Shown here: positions 55,420-62,330 of the stretch, one piece after another | Position numbering within the stretch: the stretch's first letter is position 1 | How the letters are laid out: every line of letters begins with the position of its first letter | Source: Pseudomonas fulva | GTDB taxonomy: Bacteria > Pseudomonadota > Gammaproteobacteria > Pseudomonadales > Pseudomonadaceae | Assembly (NCBI RefSeq): GCF_023517795.1 | Contig: NZ_CP082928.1 | Location: forward strand, 3,844,001 to 3,908,000 | DNA: 64,000 nt | Direction: 5' to 3' | Program-made: the position numbers and the translations under genes | The notes under the pieces: model-generated | The model's input: only the letters and a program-made list of their open reading frames with translations | Told to the model about the DNA's origin: nothing | Databases searched by the model: none

Positions 55420-55898
55420 GGCTGCTCTCCGTGCTGGCGGCGGTGGGCAGACTCAGGAACGCCGGCGTTATGCGCCTTGATCAGATCATGCGCCTGACTT
55501 TCAGGGATGCCGCTGGCAATGTGGCCTGATCGCTCGCCATGGATCGCTATCAGCGTATCCCTGTGATCACCGCAAGCGGCGAACCATCGTTCAGGATTCT
55601 GCTCACCGCTTACAGGGTGCGGGGCGGCGGCGAGCAGGTAACGCCAGAAAGCGTCCGAGTCATTGAAGGCACTGTGATCATCACATAGAAGATCAATTGC
55701 ATTGAGAATTGCAGGTGCAGGCTCAACCGGCACCAGCTTCCACCCATCCGGCACCGCCACGCCCGCAGGCTGCTCGTGCTGGATCGAGACAATCTCCTTC
55801 AGCAGTGCCGAGCGATACTGCCCCAAGCTCTGGAAGGTGGCGGCGTGGCTGTCGTTACCGATAAGCTGGGCTAGTTGGTTCAGGTGTGGTGCGGGCAT
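55416..55898 (-). CDS. Phage hypothetical protein
   Basis: 160 residues. A short N-terminal helical segment is followed by AVPDGWKLVPVEPAPAI, a phrase that recurs in many small phage proteins of Pseudomonas and enterobacteria. The function is unknown. GAGGT precedes the ATG. It is the first gene of this leftward group, with a 181-bp promoter-bearing gap upstream shared with a plus-strand gene. Confidence 0.7.
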   Translation of the reverse strand: MPAPHLNQLAQLIGNDSHAATFQSLGQYRSALLKEIVSIQHEQPAGVAVPDGWKLVPVEPAPAILNAIDLLCDDHSAFNDSDAFWRYLLAAAPHPVSGEQNPERWFAACGDHRDTLIAIHGERSGHIASGIPESQAHDLIKAHNAGVPESAHRRQHGEQP

Positions 55899-56079
55899 AG
55901 GTTCACCTCGCCGCGCTGGCGGCCATGGTTGGTGTGGGATACTGGGTGGGCTGCAGGCCTGCTGGCGCGTCTGGCAGGGTGGGCCGGTGGGTCTGTAGCA
56001 ATTTGGTAAAACTTCGGGCGGCAGCCGGCGGGGAGCTGGCTACGCTTGGGGCAGGACCACTCACGAGAAGGAACTCGCT

Positions 56080-56313
56080 ATGGCTAGCGCCGCTTCTGCA
56101 TTCGCTGTTATCAACGAACCCATCACTTTCCAGAAAATCGCCCGCGATACGAGCGTCGCCCTCGACGTGATCGAGGCGTGGGTGACGCATGCCCGGTCCT
56201 ATGAGGACGGGAGCGGTTATCTGGTGTTTTTCAAGGCCGACACCCCGGGCGAGGTGCGGCAGCTGATCCCGCGGCTGACGCCGACCAACCTGCTGATTGT
56301 GCTGGCGGCCTGA
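56080..56313 (+). CDS. Small hypothetical protein, against the operon direction
   Basis: 77 residues on the plus strand within a leftward phage arm. AGAAGGAA lies before the ATG. The sequence (ITFQKIARDTSVALDVIEAW and then FKADTPGEVRQLIPRL) is regular and helix-rich. I recognise no family. It is divergent from the 160-residue gene and converges on the 116-residue gene with a 10-bp gap. It could be a moron gene or a small regulator; both are guesses. Confidence 0.55.
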   Translation: MASAASAFAVINEPITFQKIARDTSVALDVIEAWVTHARSYEDGSGYLVFFKADTPGEVRQLIPRLTPTNLLIVLAA

Positions 56314-56323
56314 CGGGCGCCGG

Positions 56324-56674
56324 TTACAGCAGCTCGTCCAGCGGGCCGCGGGGGCAGAGGCTCCACGGCACCTGGATCTTGTGTTCCGGCAGGCGGCAGT
56401 GCCAGGCCTGCTGGTACATCTGGCCATCTACGAACTCGACGCCCTCGATGGTGAAGGCGAGCACGGCGATGCTGTCGACGTGGGCGTCGTAGAGCTCTGG
56501 CAGTTCGGATACGCCTGGCCCGGTGTAGGCGTGGGCGACGGTGGCCTGGCGGCCCAGGGGCGTTTGCAGCGATTTGTTCATCTGCACGCACGCGCTGATG
56601 CGCGGTGCGCTGCTGAACGCCTTCTTGGGTTTGCGCTTGCCGCGCTCGAAGAGGGGGATCACTTCGTATTGCAT
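56324..56674 (-). CDS. Phage hypothetical protein behind a LexA-type box
   Basis: 116 residues starting MQYEVIPLFERGKRKPKKAF, with a basic N-terminus and a C-terminal EHKIQVPWSLCPRGPLDELL. No family recognised. The ribosome site is weak. A CTG-N10-CAG box lies 18 bp upstream of the ATG, so the gene may be switched on by DNA damage. It converges on the small plus-strand gene. Many Pseudomonas prophages carry a short gene of this kind under LexA control, but its role is unknown to me. Confidence 0.65.
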   Translation of the reverse strand: MQYEVIPLFERGKRKPKKAFSSAPRISACVQMNKSLQTPLGRQATVAHAYTGPGVSELPELYDAHVDSIAVLAFTIEGVEFVDGQMYQQAWHCRLPEHKIQVPWSLCPRGPLDELL

Positions 56675-56691
56675 GGCCGAACCGTGAATAA

Positions 56692-56707
56692 CTGTATGGA
56701 TGAACAG
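56692..56707 (-). promoter_or_regulatory. LexA (SOS) box
   Basis: CTGTATGGATGAACAG fits the LexA pattern CTG-N10-CAG with the usual TAT after CTG. It lies 18-33 bp before the start at 56674, across the expected promoter. LexA control is inference from the motif. Confidence 0.6.
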
Positions 56708-56756
56708 TATTCTAGGTTCGGCTCTGGCGGGGCGTCGAGGGCTGTTCGTCTGGAGC

Positions 56757-57041
56757 TCAGCGGGTGCCGGTCTTGAGGCCGTCTAGGTAGTTGACCTCGG
56801 CCTGCTGCCGTGGCTGCTCGCGCGCAGGCGGCTTGCCGGCGTTCACCTGGGCCTGCAGGGCGTCGAGCAGCAGCGACTGGCGGGCCTGGCCTTCGAGGTG
56901 GGCCTCGATGGCGCGGATGATTTCGGTGTTCATGCTGCTGTGGTTGTCGCCGGCCAGGTCTTCGATGGCTTTGCGCATGCCGTCGGGCAGGCGGACGACG
57001 AATTTGTCGGCGGTGCGTGAGTTGAATCCGGGGTTCGACAT
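56757..57041 (-). CDS. Arc-family DNA-binding protein
   Basis: 94 residues. The ribbon-helix-helix core is plain: DKFVVRLPDGMRKAIEDLAG forms the strand and first helix, NHSSMNTEIIRAIEAHLEGQ the second. Arc-type proteins bind operators as dimers and act as phage repressors. The C-terminal tail (about 35 residues) is polar. AAGGAAA precedes the ATG. It probably controls a promoter in this early region; the palindromes at 63394-63429 are one possible target but that is speculation. Confidence 0.85.
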   Translation of the reverse strand: MSNPGFNSRTADKFVVRLPDGMRKAIEDLAGDNHSSMNTEIIRAIEAHLEGQARQSLLLDALQAQVNAGKPPAREQPRQQAEVNYLDGLKTGTR

Positions 57042-57126
57042 GGTGGCTTTCCTTAGGGTGATAGCTTACTGACACATTCTGTGGCATTCGTTCAGGCCAG
57101 GCGCTGAGCGGTATCACAGTTCGCGG

Positions 57127-57579
57127 TTACGCCGCCGCCTGCTGGCGCCAGGCGCCCACGGCCTGGTAGATGCGGTGGGCCTGTTCTTCGTCGAGGGACA
57201 CGCTGTCGGGAATGGCTATCCAGGCGTGGCCGATTACGTGCTTGGGGTTGCAGCCGGCGATGAGGTCGGCGATGGGCTGTTCGAACAGGTCGGGCAGCCG
57301 GGTGATGATGTGGATGCCGTCGAGCTCGTACTCGACCGACTTGGCCCACTGCCGGCCGCCGTCCTGACAGATTGCGGACATGTACACCGTCCAGTGGTGG
57401 GCGATGTCGCAGAGGGCATCGGCCACGGGCTGCGTAGTGATCTTGCGGCAGGTCTTGTAGTGCAGCATGAGCTGCACCTCGGGCACGCTGGCGTCGACGA
57501 TGCAGGCCCGGTGCACGCGCAGCAGGCTGCGCATGGCGCGCTCGACCCGGGCGCGGGGGTTGTTCGGCTTGCGTTTCAT
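57127..57579 (-). CDS. Phage hypothetical protein
   Basis: 150 residues. A basic N-terminus (MKRKPNNPRARVERAMRSLL) precedes a mostly alpha-helical body; LDGIHIITRLPDLFEQPIAD and GAWRQQAAA near the end show regular helices. No family recognised. ATGGAG lies before the ATG. It follows the 41-residue gene in the same direction after 18 bp. Its length and basic start would suit a nucleic-acid-binding protein, but there is no firm support. Confidence 0.65.
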   Translation of the reverse strand: MKRKPNNPRARVERAMRSLLRVHRACIVDASVPEVQLMLHYKTCRKITTQPVADALCDIAHHWTVYMSAICQDGGRQWAKSVEYELDGIHIITRLPDLFEQPIADLIAGCNPKHVIGHAWIAIPDSVSLDEEQAHRIYQAVGAWRQQAAA

Positions 57580-57597
57580 GGTGACTCCATCGGGCGG

Positions 57598-57723
57598 CTA
57601 CTCCACCCAGCAGTGGGGCCAGATGCCTAGGGCGTAGGCCAGCGCTTCGTCGTGGTCGCATTTGGAGCCGACCATGGGGAAGCGCTTGCCGCAGGGCAGG
57701 CATACGAACCAGCAGGCTTTCAT
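57598..57723 (-). CDS. Small Cys-containing phage protein (41 aa)
   Basis: 41 residues, MKACWFVCLPCGKRFPMVGS followed by KCDHDEALAYALGIWPHCWV. Paired cysteines (C-x3-C-x2-C, later C) and a His suggest a small zinc-binding fold. Its ATG overlaps the stop of the gene upstream (ATGA), so translation is coupled. The function is unknown. Confidence 0.6.
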   Translation of the reverse strand: MKACWFVCLPCGKRFPMVGSKCDHDEALAYALGIWPHCWVE

Positions 57724-58049
57724 GGGGTGGTCACGCGGTGCGTGATCCATTCTGTTTCGTGCGGCGTCATCATCAGCGCCGAGTGCTGATGCGTGCCGTC
57801 GAGCAGCAGGTGCATGAGCTGGCGCGCACGTGCGGTTATCGCCTCGGGTTGGCTTGGGAAGCGCGGGTAGTTGATCAGGCCGACCACATAGCCGAGCTCT
57901 TCGCCGCCGGTGTAAATGAAGTTGGTTGCCTCGATGGTGACGCATAGACCTTCGCGCAGGCATTCCTGGCGGATGATCTGCTTGGCGACTTCGATTGGGC
58001 CGGAAAGGTAGATGCGCACCCAGTGCGTATCAGCGACAGTCGTATTCAT
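57720..58049 (-). CDS. Phage hypothetical protein
   Basis: 109 residues starting MNTTVADTHWVRIYLSGPIE, with GAGGT upstream. The beginning YLSGPIEVAKQIIRQECLRE has the look of a small Rossmann-like domain, and ELGYVVGLINYPRFPSQPEA follows. No named family. Its start overlaps the PAPS-reductase-like stop codon by one base (TGATG) and its stop overlaps the next start, so it is part of a three-gene coupled run. Confidence 0.65.
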   Translation of the reverse strand: MNTTVADTHWVRIYLSGPIEVAKQIIRQECLREGLCVTIEATNFIYTGGEELGYVVGLINYPRFPSQPEAITARARQLMHLLLDGTHQHSALMMTPHETEWITHRVTTP

Positions 58050-58825
58050 CAGTGGTTTACCTCGTGGAGCTTGATGTCCGCCTCGGCGATCTCGCAGAAA
58101 AACGAGCACGACATCGACGGCTCGTCCTGCAGGCGTCCACCGTCTGGTGGGATTTCGGTCAGGGCGATTCGCTCACCGGTAGCCCGGTCTCGGAAGATGT
58201 AGGCAGAAGGGCCGATGTCCGCCTCGATCGACGCGCACTCGTTGAAATCTTCAGGCAGAACCTTGCGCATGTGATTCCAGTACCCCAGGCCGCCTTTGCA
58301 GCAGCCCTTGCAGTTCGCGTTTGGGAAGCCCAAGGCGTACATGCGCGGCAGTTCGATCCCGGCGCGCTGAACGATGGCGAAGCAGTCGTCCTTGGTCAGG
58401 CCAGCGTCAACCAATGGCGCTATGAGGTCGATGTTGTTGCGGTCTATGAAGTTGTCGTACCGGTCACGTTCGTCCGCCGTGTAACCAAGCACGATCACGT
58501 CGTCAGGCCGGCGCCATGCGTCAAGCACATCACGCTTCAGCGCCTTGCTGCACGGCGCGCCGCGCATGCCTTTTATGTAGCGCTTCCTGCGCCAGACCTC
58601 GCGAACCGATGCGCCGTACTTCTCGTCGCGAAGCACGATTACCTTCTGCCCGAACCACGTCTCGCAGTCCTCGAGAAAGCGGCGATTGTCTTCGTCCTCT
58701 TCAACGATGAAGCTGTTGATGATCACCACTTCATGGGTGGCCGAATACTGAGCCAGGGCGAGTTTGGTCGCGACCGCCGAGGCGGCGCCACATGAGAACT
58801 GGCAGACGATCCTGGGTTTGTTCAT
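58049..58825 (-). CDS. PAPS-reductase-like (PP-loop ATPase) phage protein
   Basis: 258 residues. The PP-loop FSCGAASAVATKLAL at about residues 10-24 marks the adenine nucleotide alpha-hydrolase fold of PAPS reductases, related to DndC and tRNA-thiolation enzymes. Later cysteines, NCKGCCKGG near residue 180 and SCSFFC near 245, could hold an iron-sulphur cluster or zinc. True PAPS reductases have an ECG-x2-C ending not seen here, so sulphate assimilation is unlikely; a sulphur-transfer or nucleotide-modification role is inference. TAGGAA precedes the ATG. It heads a tightly coupled run with two small genes. Confidence 0.82.
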   Translation of the reverse strand: MNKPRIVCQFSCGAASAVATKLALAQYSATHEVVIINSFIVEEDEDNRRFLEDCETWFGQKVIVLRDEKYGASVREVWRRKRYIKGMRGAPCSKALKRDVLDAWRRPDDVIVLGYTADERDRYDNFIDRNNIDLIAPLVDAGLTKDDCFAIVQRAGIELPRMYALGFPNANCKGCCKGGLGYWNHMRKVLPEDFNECASIEADIGPSAYIFRDRATGERIALTEIPPDGGRLQDEPSMSCSFFCEIAEADIKLHEVNH

Positions 58826-58938
58826 GGCGATTTCCTAGCAGGCGCCGGCCTCCATGGCTGGATGCGGCGTACTGGCGAAGTGGTGTTGGGTGGGCTATTA
58901 CAGGTGACCGGCATGGTGCCGGATCACGGAGAGATGAG

Positions 58939-59127
58939 ATGGCAACTACCAAGGCTAACGATGAGTACAAGCCCAAGTGCCCGAAGTGTGGAGGCATTAA
59001 CTTCGCGGCAGTTCACGACCGCTATCTGCACAACGCGGACAAATCCATCGCGCTGATTGTTTGCGCAGATGAAAGTTGTGAGGTTGTAGTGGCAGCGCTC
59101 CCAAATGAGGCCGTGTGGGATAGCTGA
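58939..59127 (+). CDS. Small zinc-ribbon protein on the opposite strand
   Basis: 62 residues on the plus strand starting MATTKANDEYKPKCPKCGG. Two cysteine pairs, CPKC and later VCADESC, form a plausible zinc ribbon. GGAG precedes the ATG. It is divergent from the PAPS-reductase-like gene and its stop abuts the end of the interrupted gene at 59128. The function is unknown; it may be a moron gene. Confidence 0.6.
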   Translation: MATTKANDEYKPKCPKCGGINFAAVHDRYLHNADKSIALIVCADESCEVVVAALPNEAVWDS

Positions 59128-59439
59128 TCAGCCATCCCCCGGATCCCGCCGCAGCTCCCGCTCGCTCTCTTCGATAAAACGCCTCGCCACGTTTTCCGAT
59201 ATCTGGATTTCGTGGCGCGGCAGGGCGAGCGCGGCGGACGAACCTTCAGGGCCTAGGGCGTGGGCGTTGAGGATGAGGCGTTGCACGGCGTCGGCCTGTT
59301 CGGTGATGCCGTGCCAGGCCATCAGCTCGGCGAGTTTGGCGTGGATGCCGGGTCGCACTCGGTGGCGCAGCTATTTCTCGTCCCACTCTTTGCGCTTTTG
59401 GGCGGCCTTGGCGCTTCGGGCTTTTTGGGGTTGGGGCAT
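59128..59439 (-). pseudogene. Phage gene interrupted by an in-frame amber codon
   Basis: The ATG at 59439 overlaps the stop of the gene upstream (TAATG) and has AGGAGG before it, so it is certainly the native start. Reading gives MPQPQKARSAKAAQKRKEWD, then Glu-Lys, then TAG at 59373-59371 (codon 23), then in the same frame 81 more codons (LRHRVRPGIHAKLAELMAWH and onward) to a stop at 59128. A single G-to-T change of a GAG codon explains it. A GTG at 59358 could restart a 76-residue product. It may be a dead gene or a suppressed stop. The product is unknown. Confidence 0.8.
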
Positions 59440-60047
59440 TAGGCCTCCTGCTGCGCTTCGGCCTGGGCCTGCTGCAGCGAGCTGAGCTGTTCAGCGGAAA
59501 GCTCGACCGCTCGCTTGGCCGGGCTCCAGGAGAGCGGCGCCGATTTCTTGATCGCCTGGTTGAGCACCTCGAATGCAGCGATCAGCTCATCCGGCACCTC
59601 GCCATCTTCGGGAAGGTCATCAACGAAGTAATCGTTAGGGTCGAGCTGGCTGGGGTAATTCGGCTCGCAGTGCTGTAGGCGTAGCACGTCGATGCTGTAT
59701 TCGCCGTCGCTCACCGCATCTAGAAGCTCATCCAGATCGCGGAAATAGCGGTCGCCATCGAAGTCGGTCACGTAACTGTTACCGTCCCATGCTTCACGCG
59801 GTAGTGCCGCCCATCGCTCGTCGTGCTTTTTCTTCTCGCAAGGCTGGCACCAACTGTTGCGCTTCATGATGGTGCCGCAGGTCTTGCAGGGCATGTGAGT
59901 GCAGCCGCAGTAGCGTGCCATGTGCTCGGCGTCGGCGCGGGATAATGGCCAGAAGGTTCCATCGGCTGACAGCCAGCCTTCGACGCTGGTCAGCTTGGCG
60001 GCTTGCGGGGAGTCGTAGTCGATGCGTGCAGGCTCTTGAGTGGTCAT
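59439..60047 (-). CDS. Phage hypothetical protein with Cys-rich centre
   Basis: 202 residues. The segment YCGCTHMPCKTCGTIMKRNS followed by WCQPCEKKK supplies six or seven cysteines in pairs, a likely zinc site (about residues 47-73). The flanks are acidic (DELLDAVSDGEYSIDVLRL). No family recognised. GAGGT lies before the ATG; it starts 3 nt after the 131-residue gene ends and couples to the interrupted gene. A DNA- or RNA-binding role is suggested only by the cysteines. Confidence 0.7.
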   Translation of the reverse strand: MTTQEPARIDYDSPQAAKLTSVEGWLSADGTFWPLSRADAEHMARYCGCTHMPCKTCGTIMKRNSWCQPCEKKKHDERWAALPREAWDGNSYVTDFDGDRYFRDLDELLDAVSDGEYSIDVLRLQHCEPNYPSQLDPNDYFVDDLPEDGEVPDELIAAFEVLNQAIKKSAPLSWSPAKRAVELSAEQLSSLQQAQAEAQQEA

Positions 60048-60050
60048 GGT

Positions 60051-60446
60051 TCACACCTCGTTGAGATTCATCTTCGGCCCGCGCCGGATGCGGTGGTCGC
60101 GCAGGCGGTCCATCACGGTTTTGGCGCTGAGGCCGGTGGCTTCGCACATCTCTTTGATGCTGGCGCCGTTGGGTGCCATGCGCTGGAGGGTGGCCAGGCG
60201 CTCGGCGGCTTTGCGCTTTTTGGCGGTGTCGGCCGTGTGGCGCTTGTGGTCGAGCTGGCGCAGGGCGCGGCTGGGTTTGGCCTTGGGCTTGCCGGGGCTG
60301 GTGATGACGAAGGGCAGCTGTTTGTTGCCGGCGGTGACGATGGGCAGGGTTGGCACGGGGCCGTGCTGGCGCTCGTATTCGGCCATGAGGGCAGCGAGCT
60401 CGGCGCTTTTGTCGGTGCGGGGCTGGAGGCTGGGTGCGTCGATCAT
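60051..60446 (-). CDS. Phage HTH-containing protein
   Basis: 131 residues. The C-terminal part has a helix-turn-helix: GASIKEMCEATGLSAKTVMD followed by RLRDHRIRRGPKMNLNEV. The middle is basic (DHKRHTADTAKKRKAAERLA). It could be a regulator or replication accessory. The coupled neighbours on both sides are 2-3 nt apart, so all belong to one operon. No named family. Confidence 0.72.
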   Translation of the reverse strand: MIDAPSLQPRTDKSAELAALMAEYERQHGPVPTLPIVTAGNKQLPFVITSPGKPKAKPSRALRQLDHKRHTADTAKKRKAAERLATLQRMAPNGASIKEMCEATGLSAKTVMDRLRDHRIRRGPKMNLNEV

Positions 60447-60448
60447 GG

Positions 60449-60700
60449 TCAGGCCTCCAGGGGGTGGCCGCTTTCGAGGTGCTTGGCCAGTTGCTCGGCT
60501 TCAAGGTAGCTCTGGCGGAAGCCGAGGCAGCGGCCGGTGTCGGCGTCGAGGATTTGCACCATGGCACCCTTGATGAACAGTTGGGTGGCGCGCGGTTTGA
60601 TGGCGACGCGCTGCTGGGTTTGCTTGCGGGCCTCGGCGCTGCGGCGCAGGAGGGCGGGGATGGCGTCGAGGCTGGCGCGGGCGCGCTGGAGTGCGTTCAT
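60449..60700 (-). CDS. Phage hypothetical protein
   Basis: 83 residues starting MNALQRARASLDAIPALLRR. The basic helical N-terminus is followed by a small domain containing VQILDADTGRCLGFRQSYLE. No family recognised. The ATG overlaps the exonuclease stop (ATGA) and has AGGAG upstream. Confidence 0.65.
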   Translation of the reverse strand: MNALQRARASLDAIPALLRRSAEARKQTQQRVAIKPRATQLFIKGAMVQILDADTGRCLGFRQSYLEAEQLAKHLESGHPLEA

Positions 60701-61302
60701 GCTGGGCTCCTGGCGATGTGCAGGTTGAGTGCGGCGATGAGGATGCGGGCTTCGTGCATGGCGTCGTCGAGGGCGTGGTGTTTGAGGCCCACGAACTGGA
60801 CGCTATGCGCGGCCTCGGGGTATAGGTCGGTGATGGTGCGCAGGTCGCGGTCGGTCTTGTCCGGCCAGGGGCGCGGGATGTGGGCGCGCTGGTAGGCGGT
60901 GCTGGCGATGACGTTGTCGAAGGTGGCGCCGTTGCCCCACACGTAGCGTTTGCCGTAGATCGCGTCGGGCCTGTCGATGAATTCCGACAGGCGTAGCAGT
61001 GCGCTGCTGATGACCAGGCGGTCGCCTTCGTGGTAGATCTCGCGCCGCGCTTCTTCGCTCTGCTTCAGCCACCACTCGATGGTGCCGGCGTCGGTTTCGC
61101 CGCCGAAGGCGATGGCGCTGTCTACGTCGACGCGGATGTAGAGGCCGTCACCGATGACGCCGTTCTCGATGCGCACGCAGCCGATGGTGGCGATAGCGGC
61201 ATTGGGGCCTTTGCCGAGGGTTTCGAGGTCGAGCACGTAGTGGGTTGCGCGCAGGAGGGGGTGGAGGGATTCGATGGCTTGGGCGATGGGGGTTAGGGTC
61301 AT
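60697..61302 (-). CDS. DnaQ-like 3'-5' exonuclease (Rv2179c-like)
   Basis: 201 residues of the RNase-H-fold exonuclease family. The DEDDh acidic residues are visible: Asp25 and Glu27 in VLDLETLGKG, Asp129 in GNGATFDNV, and His176 with Asp180 in KHHALDDAMHEA. The spacing and the IEWWLKQSEEARREI segment match the Rv2179c-like phage exoribonuclease group. It probably trims RNA or single-stranded DNA in phage replication or recombination. GGGAG precedes the ATG; overlaps of 4 nt exist at both ends. Confidence 0.88.
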   Translation of the reverse strand: MTLTPIAQAIESLHPLLRATHYVLDLETLGKGPNAAIATIGCVRIENGVIGDGLYIRVDVDSAIAFGGETDAGTIEWWLKQSEEARREIYHEGDRLVISSALLRLSEFIDRPDAIYGKRYVWGNGATFDNVIASTAYQRAHIPRPWPDKTDRDLRTITDLYPEAAHSVQFVGLKHHALDDAMHEARILIAALNLHIARSPA

Positions 61303-61796
61303 GATTGTTCTCCCTGCTGTGCGCTCAGAGCAGCTTCTACTGAGTCAAAAACTGCCTGCAAATCGCTCAGATTGGTCAGCCCTGAAGGCTTAAACACTTT
61401 CTCGAATGTCAGTTCCCCGATCAGGTATTTATCAGCAGCGGCTGCGAGCAGCGCATTACACTCGCGCCACTTCGGAGATAGCTGACCGCATACGGAGCAT
61501 GACGATCTTGGATATGGCTTGCCTTCAGCTGCCAGCCGCTGACGGCACCCTTCCGGAGCGGCCGCCCCCGCAGGCTGTACAGATGCGCGTTCATTCCACT
61601 CACGAACAGCAACGGCATAGCCTGGCTGTTCCTCGCCGTCATCTTCCTGGATGCCAACCGGGCCGCGCGCCATGCATGCCGAATGCTCGTCCACCATGCC
61701 CTGGCAAATGACCACCGACGAACTGTTATCAAGGCGCTCAACGAGAGCATCGCTTTTGCCGCAGAACGGGCACGGCAGGATTTGTTGATCACTCAT
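61299..61796 (-). CDS. Lar-family restriction alleviation-like protein
   Basis: 165 residues. The N-terminal QQILPCPFCGKSDALVERLD carries the CPFCG start of Lar-type proteins, with further cysteines (VICQG, HSACMA) completing a zinc ribbon and the family's VREWNERA. Rac-prophage Lar in E. coli reduces type I restriction by promoting modification. The extra C-terminal half has a second CSVCG-type cysteine group and no known domain. Its presence is notable as the same chromosome carries a type I system at 19-28 kb. AAGGAG lies before the ATG. Confidence 0.75.
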   Translation of the reverse strand: MSDQQILPCPFCGKSDALVERLDNSSSVVICQGMVDEHSACMARGPVGIQEDDGEEQPGYAVAVREWNERASVQPAGAAAPEGCRQRLAAEGKPYPRSSCSVCGQLSPKWRECNALLAAAADKYLIGELTFEKVFKPSGLTNLSDLQAVFDSVEAALSAQQGEQS

Positions 61797-61811
61797 GACG
61801 ATCTCCTTGCT

Positions 61812-62186
61812 TCACGCCGCGAACGGCAGGTCTTCGGCCTTGCGGGCGATGCGCACCTGGTAGACGGTGCGCGGCGCGGTGGGGCGGCGGACGATTGGGG
61901 GTTGGGGGAGGTGGCCGGTGCCCAGCAGCAGGGCGAGGGCGAGCGGGGCGATGATTCCGCGCTTCCAGGCCTCGAGCACGGCGCCGTGGGCGGTGCGCTG
62001 GTTGCCGAGCTTGAGGCGGGCGTCGTCGAGGCGCTTGCTGACGGCGCATTCGCTGATGCCCATATCGCGGGCAATCTGCTTGAAGGGCTTGTCCTGCGCG
62101 ACGCCGAGCAGCGCCTGCAGCTGGCGCAGCGGCAGCCCCGCATTCAGCCGGCCACGCCAGCCGGGTACGGTGATGGTGTTTTCCAT
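61812..62186 (-). CDS. Phage HTH regulator (LuxR-like helix-turn-helix)
   Basis: 124 residues. The DNA-binding region is LLGVAQDKPFKQIARDMGIS followed by ECAVSKRLDDARLKLG, a GerE/sigma-4-like helix-turn-helix. The C-terminal part has a hydrophobic stretch (APLALALLLGTG, about residues 80-92). AAGGAA lies before the ATG. Such a gene at the start of the early region could regulate the operon downstream. Its target is unknown. Confidence 0.75.
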   Translation of the reverse strand: MENTITVPGWRGRLNAGLPLRQLQALLGVAQDKPFKQIARDMGISECAVSKRLDDARLKLGNQRTAHGAVLEAWKRGIIAPLALALLLGTGHLPQPPIVRRPTAPRTVYQVRIARKAEDLPFAA

Positions 62187-62330
62187 GGTTCTTCCTTGGG
62201 TAACCGCATTGGCCCAGCCACCAGGCGCGGGTGACCAAACCCTGCGTGAATAGCGCAGGCCTGGGGGCTGGCCGATGCGGTTGCGGTGTGGATAGCGCGG
62301 CCATTTGGGCCGCGCGTTTCGCGGGTTGGA

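Noticed and set aside
58049..58825. Sulphate-assimilation PAPS reductase (CysH)
   Set aside because: The C-terminal ECGLH-like cysteine motif of CysH is absent and the neighbours are phage genes, so only the fold is claimed.
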